Below are positions 1 to 9,369 of a stretch of 64,000 nucleotides of DNA, piece after piece. Numbering within the stretch: position 1 is the first letter of the stretch; each line of letters opens with the position of its first letter. A model generated the notes under the pieces. The model worked only from the letters and a program-made list of their open reading frames with translations. It did no database searches and had not been told where the DNA came from. The DNA is taken from contig NC_087065.1 in assembly GCF_963678635.1 (NCBI RefSeq), forward strand, positions 78,065,396 to 78,129,395. Reading direction: 5' to 3'. The position numbers and the translations under genes are program-made. This stretch comes from Symsagittifera roscoffensis (Eukaryota > Xenacoelomorpha > Acoela > Convolutidae).

Positions 1-347
1 AATCGAGATCAATTTTTTCGTGAACAATGTGAGAAAATAAGTCAAATTGTCAATTCAAATGCTGATTGACATTTTATCTAAATTTTTTTAAACAAAAGCA
101 AGAAGCATAAGCTTGCGGTTATTAATAAGCTTCTTGTGGTCAATTTTTTCGACAAATTTGTTGCGTAAATTTGTTTGAAAGCAATTAATTCCAAATCTTG
201 TTCACATGCTTTCATTACAGACAAAATGTTACAATTAGAAATTGATAGAAAACGTTTAAACTACAATGAAAACTTGAAACTTATGCCATTTGGGAAAAGT
301 TTCCATTTTTATGCCATTTGGGAATTATGCCATTTGGAAAGTTAGCT

Positions 348-378
348 ATGAGAGTACTCACTACGTTCATTACTCTTA
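348..378. repeat. Short dispersed motif with weak terminal inversion
   Basis: The motif begins ATGAGAGTACTCACTACGTT and ends TTACTCTT, so its ends are weakly inverted (AGAGTA and TACTCT). A close relative lies at 56812-56841 and a partial one at 4234-4259. It may be a tiny foldback element or part of a larger dispersed repeat. Confidence 0.5.
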
Positions 379-384
379 ATAATA

Positions 385-570
385 TCCGTTCAAAACGGTT
401 AGTTCAAAAATCCGTTCAAAACAATTTAGTTCAAAAATCCGTTCAAAACAATTTAGTTCAAAAATCCGTTCAAAACAATTTATTTCAAAAATCCGTTCAA
501 AACAATTTAGTTAAAAAATCCGTTCAAAACAATTTAGTTCAAAAATCCATTCAAAACGGTTTGTTACAAA
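385..570. repeat. 27-bp minisatellite, about 7 units
   Basis: A unit of the form TCCGTTCAAAACAATTTAGT plus TCAAAAA repeats head to tail with few substitutions. Because 27 is a multiple of three, it leaves an open frame encoding about seven repeats of Asn-Asn-Leu-Val-Gln-Lys-Ser-Val-Gln. The openness follows from the repeat; no start context, splice sites or homology suggest a protein. Confidence 0.85.
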
Positions 571-1246
571 ATAAAAAACATTCCAAAAAAATCCAGATTA
601 AGCACATATCCTCCTGTTTTTTGTTATATTTCCAACAGGCTCAAAGATATTGGACATCCATCCTCGCGCCAAAACAAATTTTTTAAATGATTAATTCAGT
701 CTTTAATTTTAAAGGAAGCGATGTGACACATAGGTGACCACTGAATCTGTTTTGTTACTTCATTAAAGTTTTCTAATCAGGGCTGATCTACATGTAATTT
801 AAAAAAAATAGGAGCCAAATTCATGCTATTTTTAAAAAGAAACAATGCGACTGATGGATAAATTATGCTGTAATCAACCCTTGCAACAACTGATTTCAAA
901 GCAAAACAATCAACAAACTGGGTACTCAATTGAACTGATTCAGCAAAACAAAACACAGCCAACAGACAATTGGAGTTTTTTTTTTAATTATTGGTCGATC
1001 AGGTTTTTCGTGACGTTTACACTTTTGCTGTTTCATAGTGGAACTAATGCGCTTTAAAAATAATTTCATGGCATTTTCAAAACATGCATGTGTTCGAACT
1101 TCGACATTCTGCATCTGAAACGGTCATTAAAACGACCAGCATCATAGATCATGGACAAAAAATGATTGTAAATTATTAAGTTCTTTCAGAATTTTCAAAA
1201 ATAGATAAGTTTCTACCTCAAAAATTACAATTTAGATACACTTCGC

Positions 1247-1357
1247 TCAACGTTCAAATGGTTGGAAAAAGAAGACTGACTGTGTAAAACTACACTTGCA
1301 AGCTTCCACGAAAATTTGTCCGAATCGAATCCGGACCTTTTGAGCCTCAGGCAGGTG
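1247..1357 (-). CDS. BTBD1/2: Probable last exon of the BTBD1/2-type gene
   Basis: With acceptor GTAGTATAG and phase 0, the frame reads [20 protein letters not shown] then [16 protein letters not shown] and stops at TGA 1249-1247. The segment FGQIFVE...TQSVFFF resembles the PHR region YGTKGLRKV...KTCFTF, but the canonical ending (NNGTSVEDGQIP-IIFYT) is absent. In the neighbouring frame the same DNA reads KGPDS at exactly the position where the family has KGPDSHYG. Either a one-base frameshift has occurred here or the true splicing differs. Confidence 0.6.
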   Translation of the reverse strand, partial: HLPEAQKVRIRFGQIFVEACKCSFTQSVFFFQPFER

Positions 1358-4300
1358 CTATACTACAACACTAATTAGAAACCTACACTTGACAGTAGTT
1401 TACATTTCCTTTTAAAAAACGCTCTATTTTTTACAGGCTCATAAGAAAAAGTTGGTAAGTTGAAAAAGCCCCAGTACCCGTTTGCGATGCACTTGTTCTC
1501 GCAAGTGAAAGAAATAAACCTCGCAAGCAATTGGTACAAAATAGTTTCTTTAGAAACAGTTAGAAGCGTCTGAATAGTATAACTAAAAAGTACTGACAGC
1601 TATTGTCGCGGATGCCGTGTATGAGGCGTGGGGTCTGACTTCCACTGGTTCCCGGAACATCACTCGGAAGGTGTTGGAGGAACCATCCGAGGAGAAACTG
1701 GTGTCGTTGTCACCACATACTTTGCCGCTCTCATCGTGTGCGATCTACGAAAAATAAAATTATAACAGTTATATTTTTTAAATTATTTTCACTAGCCGCT
1801 CAACTGAAATTTAAAAAAATTCAACAAAAAATTGATTTATGCTAACACTATCTGATTAGCATGATTGCTTCCCTATATTAAAGATTGCTTGAGCTTATAA
1901 TAGTAATGGCCAGCAAAATCAACTTGTATCCCAACTGAAGCACTAATCAATTATGCAATAATTCTAAACAATTCTTGCAGATAGATGAAGATAACTCTGT
2001 GGAAACTTGATCTAACCTGAATGCTGACTTGGTACTCCATTGGCAATTGGGTGGAGCCATACAGTGCCAGTCCAACAATGTGGATCTTCTGGTTTACTCG
2101 GAACCTATAGAGACAGTCAACTGCAGACACTTCGAAACGTACCAGTGAGCTCAAATTCAAAGTGATAGAAATAAATGGAAATACTTATATTTTTCAAATT
2201 CGTATAAAAAACTAAGGTAAAAAATGTTTTCAGTGTTCATTGACACTCAAGCAAGAAACGTCGAAGGTACAATAACGACTCTAATTTTCCTGTTAACATG
2301 ATAAGTAGTTTTTTGATCTTAAACACCAAAAACGGGTATGTAAATCTCGAAAAACTTGCTAAGGCATAAATGAGTATAAGATTCGCATAAAAACTGAATC
2401 AGGGTACCAAATCATTTCATTTATTGGTTTCAATTTGAAAAAATGTCGAAAATTTAGCTACCTTATCTTGTCCGGAGTGCCACTGTATCCCCACCTGCAG
2501 TCGACCTGTTTGAACCTGGTCAGAGTATATTCACATCCAGACAAGTAACACCTGGGTCGATCCACAAACTCCACCTTCGGCTTCGGATTGCACGTGAAAT
2601 ACAAAAACAGATTGACTATCTCCTTGTCTTGCAGAATCTTCGTCTGTGCACATGAAGCGAACTCCTCGACCGACATGAGAGGGAACCGAATCAGAGTCGT
2701 CGCTTCTCCCAGCACTTGTCGTTTGTTCTCTGCAGTCGACGCGATTTGTTGTCGTTGACATTCCTCATCGGCCCAACGAACGATGGCTTGGAACAACTTG
2801 CACTCTCGTATTGACAGAGTATCCCGACGAAGCACGGAGCACAGTGTCTCAAGGTCAATGTCTACAAACCCCTCAGCATTTATAGCCTCAGTTGTACATT
2901 TATCTATAGTCTCCAGGCATAAATCAGCGAGTTGCTGTTCGTCGAACAACCGAGCTTGTGACAAAAGCATGAACGCATTTTCGGCGTTAAGATTTCGTTT
3001 GAGGAAATCGACGCATTGGCATTCAAGGGCGGGTACAGCATACTTCTTGGCAGTGTACAGTGTAGTCATTACAGTGTCGGGGCCAATTTGCGCCTCATCT
3101 GTATATAGAAACTTGAGGAGAAACATAAAAGCAGCTGGTTCCACGTCCGGGAGGTCAATTTCACTAGCGTTAGTAGCCATAGATCCATTGAACATGGCAT
3201 TAAACACTGCACTGCCAATTGAGAGTATAAACTTATGCGAGGGAATTCTCTGTTGCGCCGATCCACGTCCCACTAGAAACTTAACGTCACTTAGAGTCTC
3301 ATTATTGAAGAGAAATGCAAGGCGTTCTGCCATGCTCATTTTCATAGACTGCCAATTATGAATTGACGCCTGGGTTCTCGATGTCGTTAAATTCGTTTCA
3401 GACGGAGAACTATCCGCACTGCCTTCCTCTGGCCCATCTCCGTGTACTGGAGTTACATTAATGAAGAACGGGACGCTTTGGGAGCCAGCAGCCGACGAAC
3501 TTACGGGAACGATTCGGTCTCCAGACGACGGGACGGACGCACTTTGGTGAAGTGCAACCGGGAGCGATGGAGCGCTTGAGCTACTCTGAGCGCCTCCATT
3601 TGCAGACCTATTCGCAGCTAAATGGTGGTTGCGGTTCCTCGGAGCGTGATTTTTTGCCGGCGAAGAGCATTTCGTACTTGTACTGACCAAACCGACAAGC
3701 GACTCATTGGAGCTACTGGTTCCGTTTGAGTTGCGATGCGGGGTTCGAATGTGGTCACCGCTGCTCGATATGGCCGAGGGAGATCCATTTGAACCCGACT
3801 GACGATTAGGAGAGGATCTCTTCCTGTTCATTTGGGGGTGTGAGTTAGCAGGGATACTTGAGGATACATTGGATACGTTCATATTAGCTCTCGGTCTCGT
3901 CATGTGAGGAGATGAGAGGGAAACCTGAGGCAGTTTGGTCAATTTGAGTCAGAAAACTCGAGCAGATGATGAAAGTTCAAGTAACTTCTCAATAAACAAT
4001 TCATCGTATATTATATTTTTAGCTGTTAACTTGATATATTAAACGGAACTAATTAAGTTCTGAAAACAATTAACCACAAACAAGACAAAAATTGGAAAAA
4101 AAGGTTATAACAAAAAAAATCAGGAGGTAATGACTTTTAAGCAATTGAACAAGTGAACACCATGTTAAATTAATGCCTCCGCTAAAAAAAACACAAGCCT
4201 AAAATAGACGTGAAAAAAAAACCTTATCTAATTTACTTCACTACGTTCAGCAACACTTAATAATGAGAGCTTGTGAAATTTCACCTATTATCTCCTATTA

Positions 4301-4518
4301 TTTCTGACTGAAGCTATCAAATTCACTAGAACCTGTCGTGCGATGGCTACTGCGGGAGGGACACGTGTGTGAGTGGAAACCGAACTAGCAATTGTTGTCG
4401 TGGATGTGGTAGAGGAAACAGTTTGCTCGTCTTCCGAAGCGGAGTCAGTCATTGCTTGGTTGTTACTTTCAGGCGACTCTATTAAACTGATCGCCTCTGA
4501 TGTCTCATCCATGACAAA
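1247..4518 (-). CDS. BTBD1/2: BTBD1/BTBD2-type BTB-BACK-PHR protein (five-exon model)
   Basis: BTB/POZ-domain proteins of this family bind cullin-3 through the BTB domain and are thought to act as ubiquitin-ligase adaptors; the PHR domain binds partners. The model joins 4518-4309, 3924-2462, 2104-2017, 1744-1598 and 1357-1247 with matching phases, giving about 670 residues. The N-terminal ~250 residues are Ser-rich and low complexity. The BTB domain follows (about 270-372; [47 protein letters not shown]), then BACK (about 380-490; [25 protein letters not shown]), then [14 protein letters not shown] and [19 protein letters not shown] entering the PHR domain. These blocks match animal BTBD1/BTBD2 nearly continuously. 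The core exon is certain. The 5' exon and the C-terminus are less so: the last exon lacks the usual NGT...GQIP-IIFY ending and has a frame conflict (see findings). Confidence 0.9.
1598..1744 (-). CDS. BTBD1/2: PHR-domain exon 3 of the BTBD1/2-type gene
   Basis: This 147-nt exon has acceptor TTTTCGTAG and donor GCT|GTCAGT. It encodes [20 protein letters not shown] then [20 protein letters not shown] and SYTASATIA. This matches the conserved PHR segment GQNDTGFSCDG...STFRVMFKEPVEVLPN..YTACATL. A second possible donor four bases further (GTCA|GTACTT) would change the phase to 1, which matters for how the last exon is read. Confidence 0.9.
2017..2104 (-). CDS. BTBD1/2: PHR-domain exon 2 of the BTBD1/2-type gene
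   Basis: This 88-nt exon runs from acceptor TCTCTATAG to donor CAG|GTTAGA. It encodes [18 protein letters not shown] then [11 protein letters not shown], which aligns residue by residue with the vertebrate BTBD2 stretch F-VN-RIF-VGFGLYGSI...DYQVNIQ. Phase 2 in, phase 0 out. Confidence 0.93.
2462..3924 (-). CDS. BTBD1/2: Main exon of the BTBD1/2-type gene (Ser-rich N-terminus, BTB, BACK)
   Basis: A 1,463-nt exon is open from a CCTCAG acceptor to an AAG|GTAGCT donor. It encodes the Ser-rich region, the complete BTB and BACK domains, the NPKPKVEF linker and the first PHR residues. The frame opens after an in-frame TGA upstream; the first ATG in frame is at 3903. The TTG near 3942 is not a credible eukaryotic start. 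The exon ends in phase 2 (AG), which with the first G of the next exon makes the Arg of DKIRFRVN, a match to the family at the junction. Confidence 0.95.
4234..4259. repeat. Partial copy of the short CACTACGTTCA motif
   Basis: The motif reads ACTTCACTACGTTCA followed by CACTTAA, related to the copies at 348-378 and 56812-56841. It lies in the candidate intron between the first two BTBD1/2 exons. Confidence 0.4.
4309..4518 (-). CDS. BTBD1/2: Candidate 5' coding exon of the BTBD1/2-type gene
   Basis: On the minus strand an acceptor-like GGTTTCAG precedes the exon. An ATG at 4512 has a good start context (G at -3 and +4). The frame encodes an acidic, Ser/Thr-rich segment ([19 protein letters not shown]...) ending VLVNLIAS at a possible GTCAGA donor. 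That donor is phase 0 and fits the phase-0 acceptor (CTGCCTCAG) at 3924. Low-complexity N-termini are usual in this family, so homology cannot confirm it. The alternatives are a separate small reading frame ending at 4288, or translation starting at the ATG at 3903 inside the next exon. Confidence 0.5.
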
Positions 4519-4739
4519 CTGAAACCAAACATCCACCAATGCTCTAAACACCAATCAAATATAAAATTCCTCAAGCTAAAATACATAAATTTTATAGACA
4601 GAATTGATACATGAAGATTGAAGTGAACCTTTATTTAATCCGAGCTCAAGTCATTGATTTTTTTAATGTGATATCCAAAGGCTCTAAAAATTACAAGAAA
4701 AGACAAGAATATGCTTCAAAAATGATAAAACATCATTAC

Positions 4740-4806
4740 AGATTGCAAGATTCGAATTTGTACCTCTCGCCTAGAATTCAATTGCCTTAGCCACGTAGAC
4801 CTGGTG
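4740..4806 (-). repeat. tRNA-like SINE fragment, copy 1
   Basis: On the minus strand this reads GACACCAGGTCTACGTGGC, TAAGGCAATTGAATTCTAGG, then AGAGGTACAAATTCGAATCT. It has a degenerate A-box-like part and a TTCGAATC B-box-like part. It aligns over its length with the copies near 5950-6020 and 6220-6292. The helices are imperfect, so this is a tRNA-derived repeat rather than a functional tRNA. Confidence 0.6.
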
Positions 4807-5154
4807 TCTACTTTTCCACTACTTTCACATTATCAAATTTTCATATTTAGAATCTAGATATGTTTTTAACAAAGCGACGCTCAACTTCGCAAACATGAAG
4901 GAAAAAAATGGACTCTCAAAAGCGTCAAAAATAAAACAAACCTCCACCGACCTGCAGGTTAATAATATCACGGACCTCCAGATTATGCAAACCACGGACC
5001 TCGTTTGCCGACGAATCAAACAAACCACGGATTCAAAAAATCATCCACCAGGCTGGCTTACCTGGTTACTAGCGTGTAACGCACTTCCGTTGCACCGAAT
5101 TTTTTGAGAACTCATGAAAAACCGCAAATAAAGGAAAAAGATTTGCAATCTTTG

Positions 5155-5690
5155 AGTGTACTCTGACAGCACCCAATTACAGATTTGGTTATTTCAAATT
5201 TTGAACAGTTTTTTCTATTAAGTTTTTTTAATTCAAACTTTGAAAACCATAAAATTTTTCAAGCTCTATGTTTATTGAAAAATTGACAAAAAACGTCACA
5301 TCTCGGAACTAAAAGCATTGGACGCAAGATTGGCAACTGACAGTACCCAACTGCAGGGTTGGAAATTTCAAATGTTGAGAAACTTTATAAAACTAAAAAG
5401 ACTTGAGCAGACAAATTTTAAGACAAGAGTAGCAACCCCTGGAAGTGCCCTGACAGCACCCAACTACAGGGTTGAGAATTTCAACGTTTTAGATTATTTT
5501 TTAGTTTAAGTTTTTTGAAAATTTTTGAAAAAATGAAAAAATCGTCTTATCTTGTAAACTAAAAAGATTTGGGTGTTTTAAAATGGAGACCAAAGTCGCA
5601 ACCCTGGATGAACCCTGAGAGCATCATAACACTATTGGGTTACTAGTTTCAAAATTGATCAAATAATCCTTGAAATCAAACTGGAAAATC
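5155..5690 (+). repeat. Degenerate ~172-bp tandem repeat, about 3-4 units
   Basis: The block CTGACAGCACCCAACTACAG, followed by GGTTG-GAATTTCAA, recurs in diverged form at about 5162, 5338, 5448 and 5618. Between copies lie AT-rich tracts and a recurring GGAACTAAAAG/GTAAACTAAAAAGA segment. Spacings are about 176, 110 and 170, so one unit is internally deleted. The sequence is unrelated to the 173-bp satellite although the length is similar. Confidence 0.6.
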
Positions 5691-5944
5691 GAAAGAAACA
5701 TTTTTAACCATTGCAATTACGATATAGTTTAAACGTGAAAAAACTTTTCGTTAAACGTTCAAAGAAAACAATATGGTGAGAAAATTTCAGCAAAGGCGAG
5801 ATAGTGAAGCCCGCATTTAAACATATAATAGATAGATTACACAGGGACAAGGTCGGATTTCGCAAACAAAAATGAAAAACGGCAAAAATGAGAAATCCAA
5901 GAACATGCAACAAAGTCAACTTCAATAAGCATTTTTTAACATTC

Positions 5945-6025
5945 AAGACAGCAGGATTCGAAATTGAACCTCTGAGCCAGAAGTCAATTGCATCTACCAG
6001 TTAGCCCTGTTGTCTAAGCGTTTCT
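5945..6025 (-). repeat. tRNA-like SINE head, copy 2 (left arm)
   Basis: Minus strand: AGACAACAGGGCTAACTGGT, then GCAATTGACTTCTGGCTCAG, then AGGTTCAATTTCGAATCCTG and CTGTCT. Its outer ends are nearly complementary (AGACAACAGG with CCTGCTGTCT), as in an acceptor stem. GCTAACTGGTAGA resembles a pol III A box and TTCGAATCC a B box with a 3-base insertion. The family tail (TGCTTATTGAAGTTGA) continues leftward. Confidence 0.65.
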
Positions 6026-6217
6026 TTTTTTATTGACTACATTTCACCCTTGAGCCTTTTTTCCGTGGGGGAGAAAGGTCATCCATTATGCCGCAGCCGG
6101 TCCGTCCCACCTTGAGGAGGCGGATGGCATTGACATCGAAACCTCCCCCCTGCCCCACGGAAAACAGTCCAAAGGGTGAATGCTGTGAATTGGTCCGGGG
6201 GCTAATAATAAAAAAGA

Positions 6218-6345
6218 AACACTTAGACAACAGGGCTAAGTGGTAAATGCAATTGACTTCTGGCTCAGAGGTTCAACTTCGAATCCTGCTGTCTCAAACG
6301 TTTAATGCTTTTTGAAGTTGATTTTGTTGCATGTTTTTGGATTTT
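6218..6345 (+). repeat. tRNA-like SINE, copy 3 (right arm) with tail
   Basis: Plus strand: AGACAACAGGGCTAAGTGGT, GCAATTGACTTCTGGCTCAG, AGGTTCAACTTCGAATCCTG, then a tail TGCTTTTTGAAGTTGATTTT. The 70-nt head and this tail recur in copy 2, and part of the tail recurs near 6447-6520 (CTTCGAATCCTT...GCTTTATAAAGTTGATTTT). This defines a family with a tRNA-like head and a unique tail. Confidence 0.65.
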
Positions 6346-6446
6346 TCATTTTGCCGCTTATTGGAGCTCCTGTTTTTGCCGTTCTTCATTTTTGTTTGCG
6401 AAATAATAAAAGAAACTTGCTAATAATTAAGAAAAAAAGAATTAGC

Positions 6447-6520
6447 GACTTCGAATCCTTTACTCTGATGTTTATTGCTTTATAAAGTTGATTTTTGTTT
6501 TATATTCTTTCTACCCTTCG
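6447..6520 (+). repeat. 3' fragment of the same SINE-like family
   Basis: CGACTTCGAATCC, then CTCTGATGTTTATTGCTTTA and TAAAGTTGATTTTTGTTTTA, align with the end of the head and the tail of the copy at 6270-6345. The A-box half is missing, so this is a 5'-truncated copy. Confidence 0.5.
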
Positions 6521-7367
6521 CCACGCGTTTCTTCTACTTTCGCGTATAATTTATTATTAAATATCATACTTCAAATTATCTTTTTGAACGACGCAAAAAT
6601 AACAAGACATAACTTTTAGGCTCTTCTCCAAACGCTAGATTCGGGAGGCTAGTTTTCGCGGAAATAAGAATTCAGAAACTTGAATCAAATATTCCCCAAA
6701 AAATTGACTTTTCCGAAGGTCATAACTTTTTGTTAAAATAATTTGGGCGTTGGGTTATCCATTGAGCCCAAAATCCCAGATTTGAGAGGGTAGTTTGTGA
6801 GAAAATGTCAAAATCCAAAAATAAAGATTAAAAGTTCCCCACACACTTTTTGAAGTCTGTAGAAAGTGTGGTAAGTTAAAAAGAGACTAGGGGATTATTC
6901 ATGTACACAGGGGAGTGGGCGGACTTTCTATTGGTAAAAAATTTTGAAAAAAGCGACAACTTTTTCCAAAGCGTATCAAAAAAGTAAATGAAAAAATTTA
7001 AAAAAAAACGATCCCATTTTCATAATACCTGTTTTTCTCAAACAGGACTTCATTTAAGCTTCCTAATCAATCCTGGTAGTATTTTACAAAAAAGTTCCAG
7101 GGTCTTATCGATCTCAAAAAACAAAACCGGAAATATCAGGGAAACAAATTATTAGGAAAATAAGCCGACAGAATTGAAGCCTGCACTCAATAGGGTGAAA
7201 ATCACGGAACTCATTTGACAATATCTTATGGAAAAACAGGATCAACAAATGGTAAATTATTTGCGTATGCAAGGTGATATACTTGATTCAGAAACTAAGC
7301 CGACAGCGCTAAAGGCGCCAACCATGAAGCCAAAAAACCATCAGCAAAAATTAATGTAGACATTCTA

Positions 7368-7402
7368 TAATTACTAGTAGTATCCAGTAATTACTAGTAG
7401 TA
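7368..7402. repeat. Two direct copies of a 15-bp motif
   Basis: TAATTACTAGTAGTA occurs twice, 20 bp apart. No known function. Confidence 0.8.
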
Positions 7403-7818
7403 AATAGTTAAATTTGAAGCTGCAAGAAATTGAGCACGTCAGCAGCATCAGAAACTATTGAAGTAATTAATCAATAAAAAGTCAAAACTCCGATTTGATA
7501 ACTCTTGCTAATCGGAAGCATAAAGAAACCAAAAGTCAAAACGCAAAATCAACTTTAAGCCAGTGCAAAAATTGTTACTTTTTGCCGCAAAAAAAAAACA
7601 GAGAAAAAGTCATCACCACTTATGTTAATTACAAAAATTGCGTCCTTTCACAGTTAATAGTTTGGCCTAATTGTACCTATTTTGGGAAGTGCCCAATACG
7701 CATGAAAATATTTCATTTTATAGAAGTTTTGGCAAAAACAACACGGCAAAAAATACAAGCAAGCAAAAATATGACTGATAACGTTACTGGGAAAAACTTT
7801 GAGTCTACAAAATTTCTT

Positions 7819-7880
7819 AAGTGACGCACGCCAATTATCAGTCTACATAATTGCTAAGTGACGCAAGCCAATTATGACGC
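7819..7880. repeat. Two direct copies of a 20-bp motif
   Basis: AAGTGACGCACGCCAATTAT and AAGTGACGCAAGCCAATTAT lie 37 bp apart, differing at one base. Function unknown. Confidence 0.8.
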
Positions 7881-8727
7881 ATTAGCAGTACCAGTGAATT
7901 TGAAAAAAAAAATTAACAACTAACATTTTATGAAGCGAACGCAGTTTTACTAGCATACGAAAAAGTTCATCGAACCCTCTTATTTTGTTGTGGGTTTCCT
8001 TTCCTACCTGTACGCTACAGATCCATGATACCTTATTTGTAACATAATAGTCTGCTTGTGTAAATAGCATAATTTTGCAGACTCATTTTTGAGCACTCCA
8101 TTTACTTTCTCAATCAGCAAACCATATCGCCTTCCTTCACATGAACTTCTCCAACCACTCAAGATACATTTTTAGCATTCGTTGATGACATCCATTTTGC
8201 AGCTAATCCCGCATTTCATTTAATCAGAAGATTAACCTACTTAAGATTTCACAATAATTGTTACGCAAAACATCGAAAAAATACATTAGGATGATGTTAA
8301 TATCGAAAACCATTACTTACTAAACTGAGGGACAATTTTCTTTCAGCCAATCGGATCGAACTCTACAAAAACTCGTTTCAATTACTCAACTGCAAATAAA
8401 TTTTATTCGAATTCGAAAATAATCTTTATTGAATTATTCTCAAATCAAAAGATGATCAAGCGCAACATACAGGTACAATTACTGTCCAACTGTATTTTCT
8501 GAATTAAATTACAGTTTCTCAGTGAATTCAATTCAAGAAAAGCATCAACAAGGTTCATTAGAAACAGATCAATAATTCAATTTGAAGGCACTAATCGTCG
8601 AACTTGATTCGACTTGCTCTTTTCTTTATGCTTCTAGGGGGTCTCTTGGCTAATAAATCGAAAGAACCAGTACCTAAACATAAACATCAAAAAATATATT
8701 ACACATGAAAAAAAAACAAATCATTAC

Positions 8728-8745
8728 CAGGGGCGGATCAAGATT
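8728..8745. mobile_element. Possible hAT-like transposon terminus
   Basis: CAGGGGCGGATCAAGATT resembles the CAGGGGCGGA.. terminal inverted repeat start known from many animal hAT elements. I found no inverted partner or transposase in the flanking DNA, so this is at best a solo end or a coincidence. Confidence 0.3.
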
Positions 8746-8913
8746 TCTCCCGAGGAACAGCGGATTTTCTAGAAAAAATATTTGAAAAAGTTATTGACCT
8801 GATTCCTTTTAGATCAACCCAATTGAACATCAGAGCTCTCTATGGGAACTATAAGGCCCCGTTATGCTTCTTTGTTTGCGCTGGAGGCGAAAACAAATTG
8901 CAAAAAACTTGAG

Positions 8914-8960
8914 TTTTAGAGCACTTTTTGGAGCGTTTTAGAGCACTTTTTGGAACGTTT
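8914..8960. repeat. 22-bp tandem repeat, about 2 units
   Basis: TTTTAGAGCACTTTTTGGAG followed by CG repeats once with a single change (GGAACG) and starts a third time. Confidence 0.8.
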
Positions 8961-9299
8961 TAACAAAAACAACTGCGTTTTTTCGGCGCACGCTCCCCTC
9001 TCAACTGTGGTGCATGGTGGCGCTAAATGCGTCTTTACCAACATTTTAGAGATGGTCAAAATCGTGAAATGGTACCAAAGACGTGACCTTTTAGGTAAAC
9101 TAGAGTCGGACAAAAAACGCGAAGCTTTCCTTTAGTTCACAAAAAGGTTTTTAATTTCTAAAATTAGCTTTCATTACAGAAAACTAAAAAACTCGAAAAA
9201 TGACACTATCGGCAGCCAGGAATTTAACCTTTTCTCTTTTAATTCTCATACCCTTCTGCCACTATTTTACGGTAAAACCCAGACTTTTTGGTCAAAACA

Positions 9300-9369
9300 A
9301 TCCAAAAAAACTTACAAAACACCTTTTTGGCCTCTCTATTCAAAAATTTGACTGCGGTGAACAAAATTT
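9300..9369 (+). repeat. Probable decayed satellite unit at the left edge
   Basis: Just left of the homogeneous array, ACTGCGGTGAACAAAATTTG aligns without gaps with the monomer segment ACTTCGGCCTAATGTATTTG. Further left, AACTT-ACAAAA...CCTTTTT resembles monomer AACTTTTCAAATCC..ACTTTTT. Similarity is weak and fades leftward, as expected of an old array edge no longer homogenised. Confidence 0.45.

Larger units (their letters stand above)
1..1246. other. Non-coding flank downstream of the BTBD1/2-type gene
   Basis: This AT-rich stretch has no recognisable gene. It holds three short copies of a motif reading ATGCCATTTGG (about 268-340), a 27-bp minisatellite (about 385-570), a short dispersed motif (348-378) and a fragment of another dispersed repeat (about 1003-1045). 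The small open frames here are low-complexity or repeat-derived. I looked for a further PHR-domain exon encoding the usual C-terminal Gly-Gln-Ile-Pro motif and did not find one, so any such exon would lie left of the window. Confidence 0.6.
5857..6403. repeat. ~550-bp imperfect palindrome of two head-to-head SINE-like copies
   Basis: The left arm (about 5857-6070) and right arm (about 6155-6403) are inverted copies of each other at roughly 80-85 percent by eye. Shared blocks include TTTCGCAAACAAAAATGAA at the outer ends, AACCTCTGAGCCAGAAGTCA, TTAGCCCTGTTGTCTAAG and an inner TTCACCCTT...TTCCGTGGGG. The unpaired centre is about 85 bp. Each arm carries the tRNA-like head toward the centre and an AT-rich tail outward. 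Confidence 0.85.
4555..9369. other. Intergenic region with dispersed and tandem repeats
   Basis: No gene is recognisable on either strand; the open frames are short, low in complexity and lack family motifs. The region lies upstream of the BTBD1/2-type gene, so its promoter should be near the 4.6-kb end, but I see no core promoter element I would defend. It contains the tRNA-like elements, the foldback structure, the ~172-bp degenerate repeat and the short direct repeats listed separately. Its last ~70 bases look like a decayed satellite unit. Confidence 0.6.

Noticed and set aside
2783-3361. 192-codon plus-strand frame over the BTB exon
   Set aside because: It is the antisense shadow of a strongly conserved BTB-BACK coding exon and has no family motifs.
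3903-3942. Start codon at 3942 for the BTB protein
   Set aside because: The codon is TTG. The first ATG in that exon's frame is at 3903, and a spliced upstream ATG at 4512 is also possible.
8728-8745. Complete hAT transposon
   Set aside because: No inverted partner terminus and no transposase frame in the neighbouring DNA; only the terminus-like string is present.
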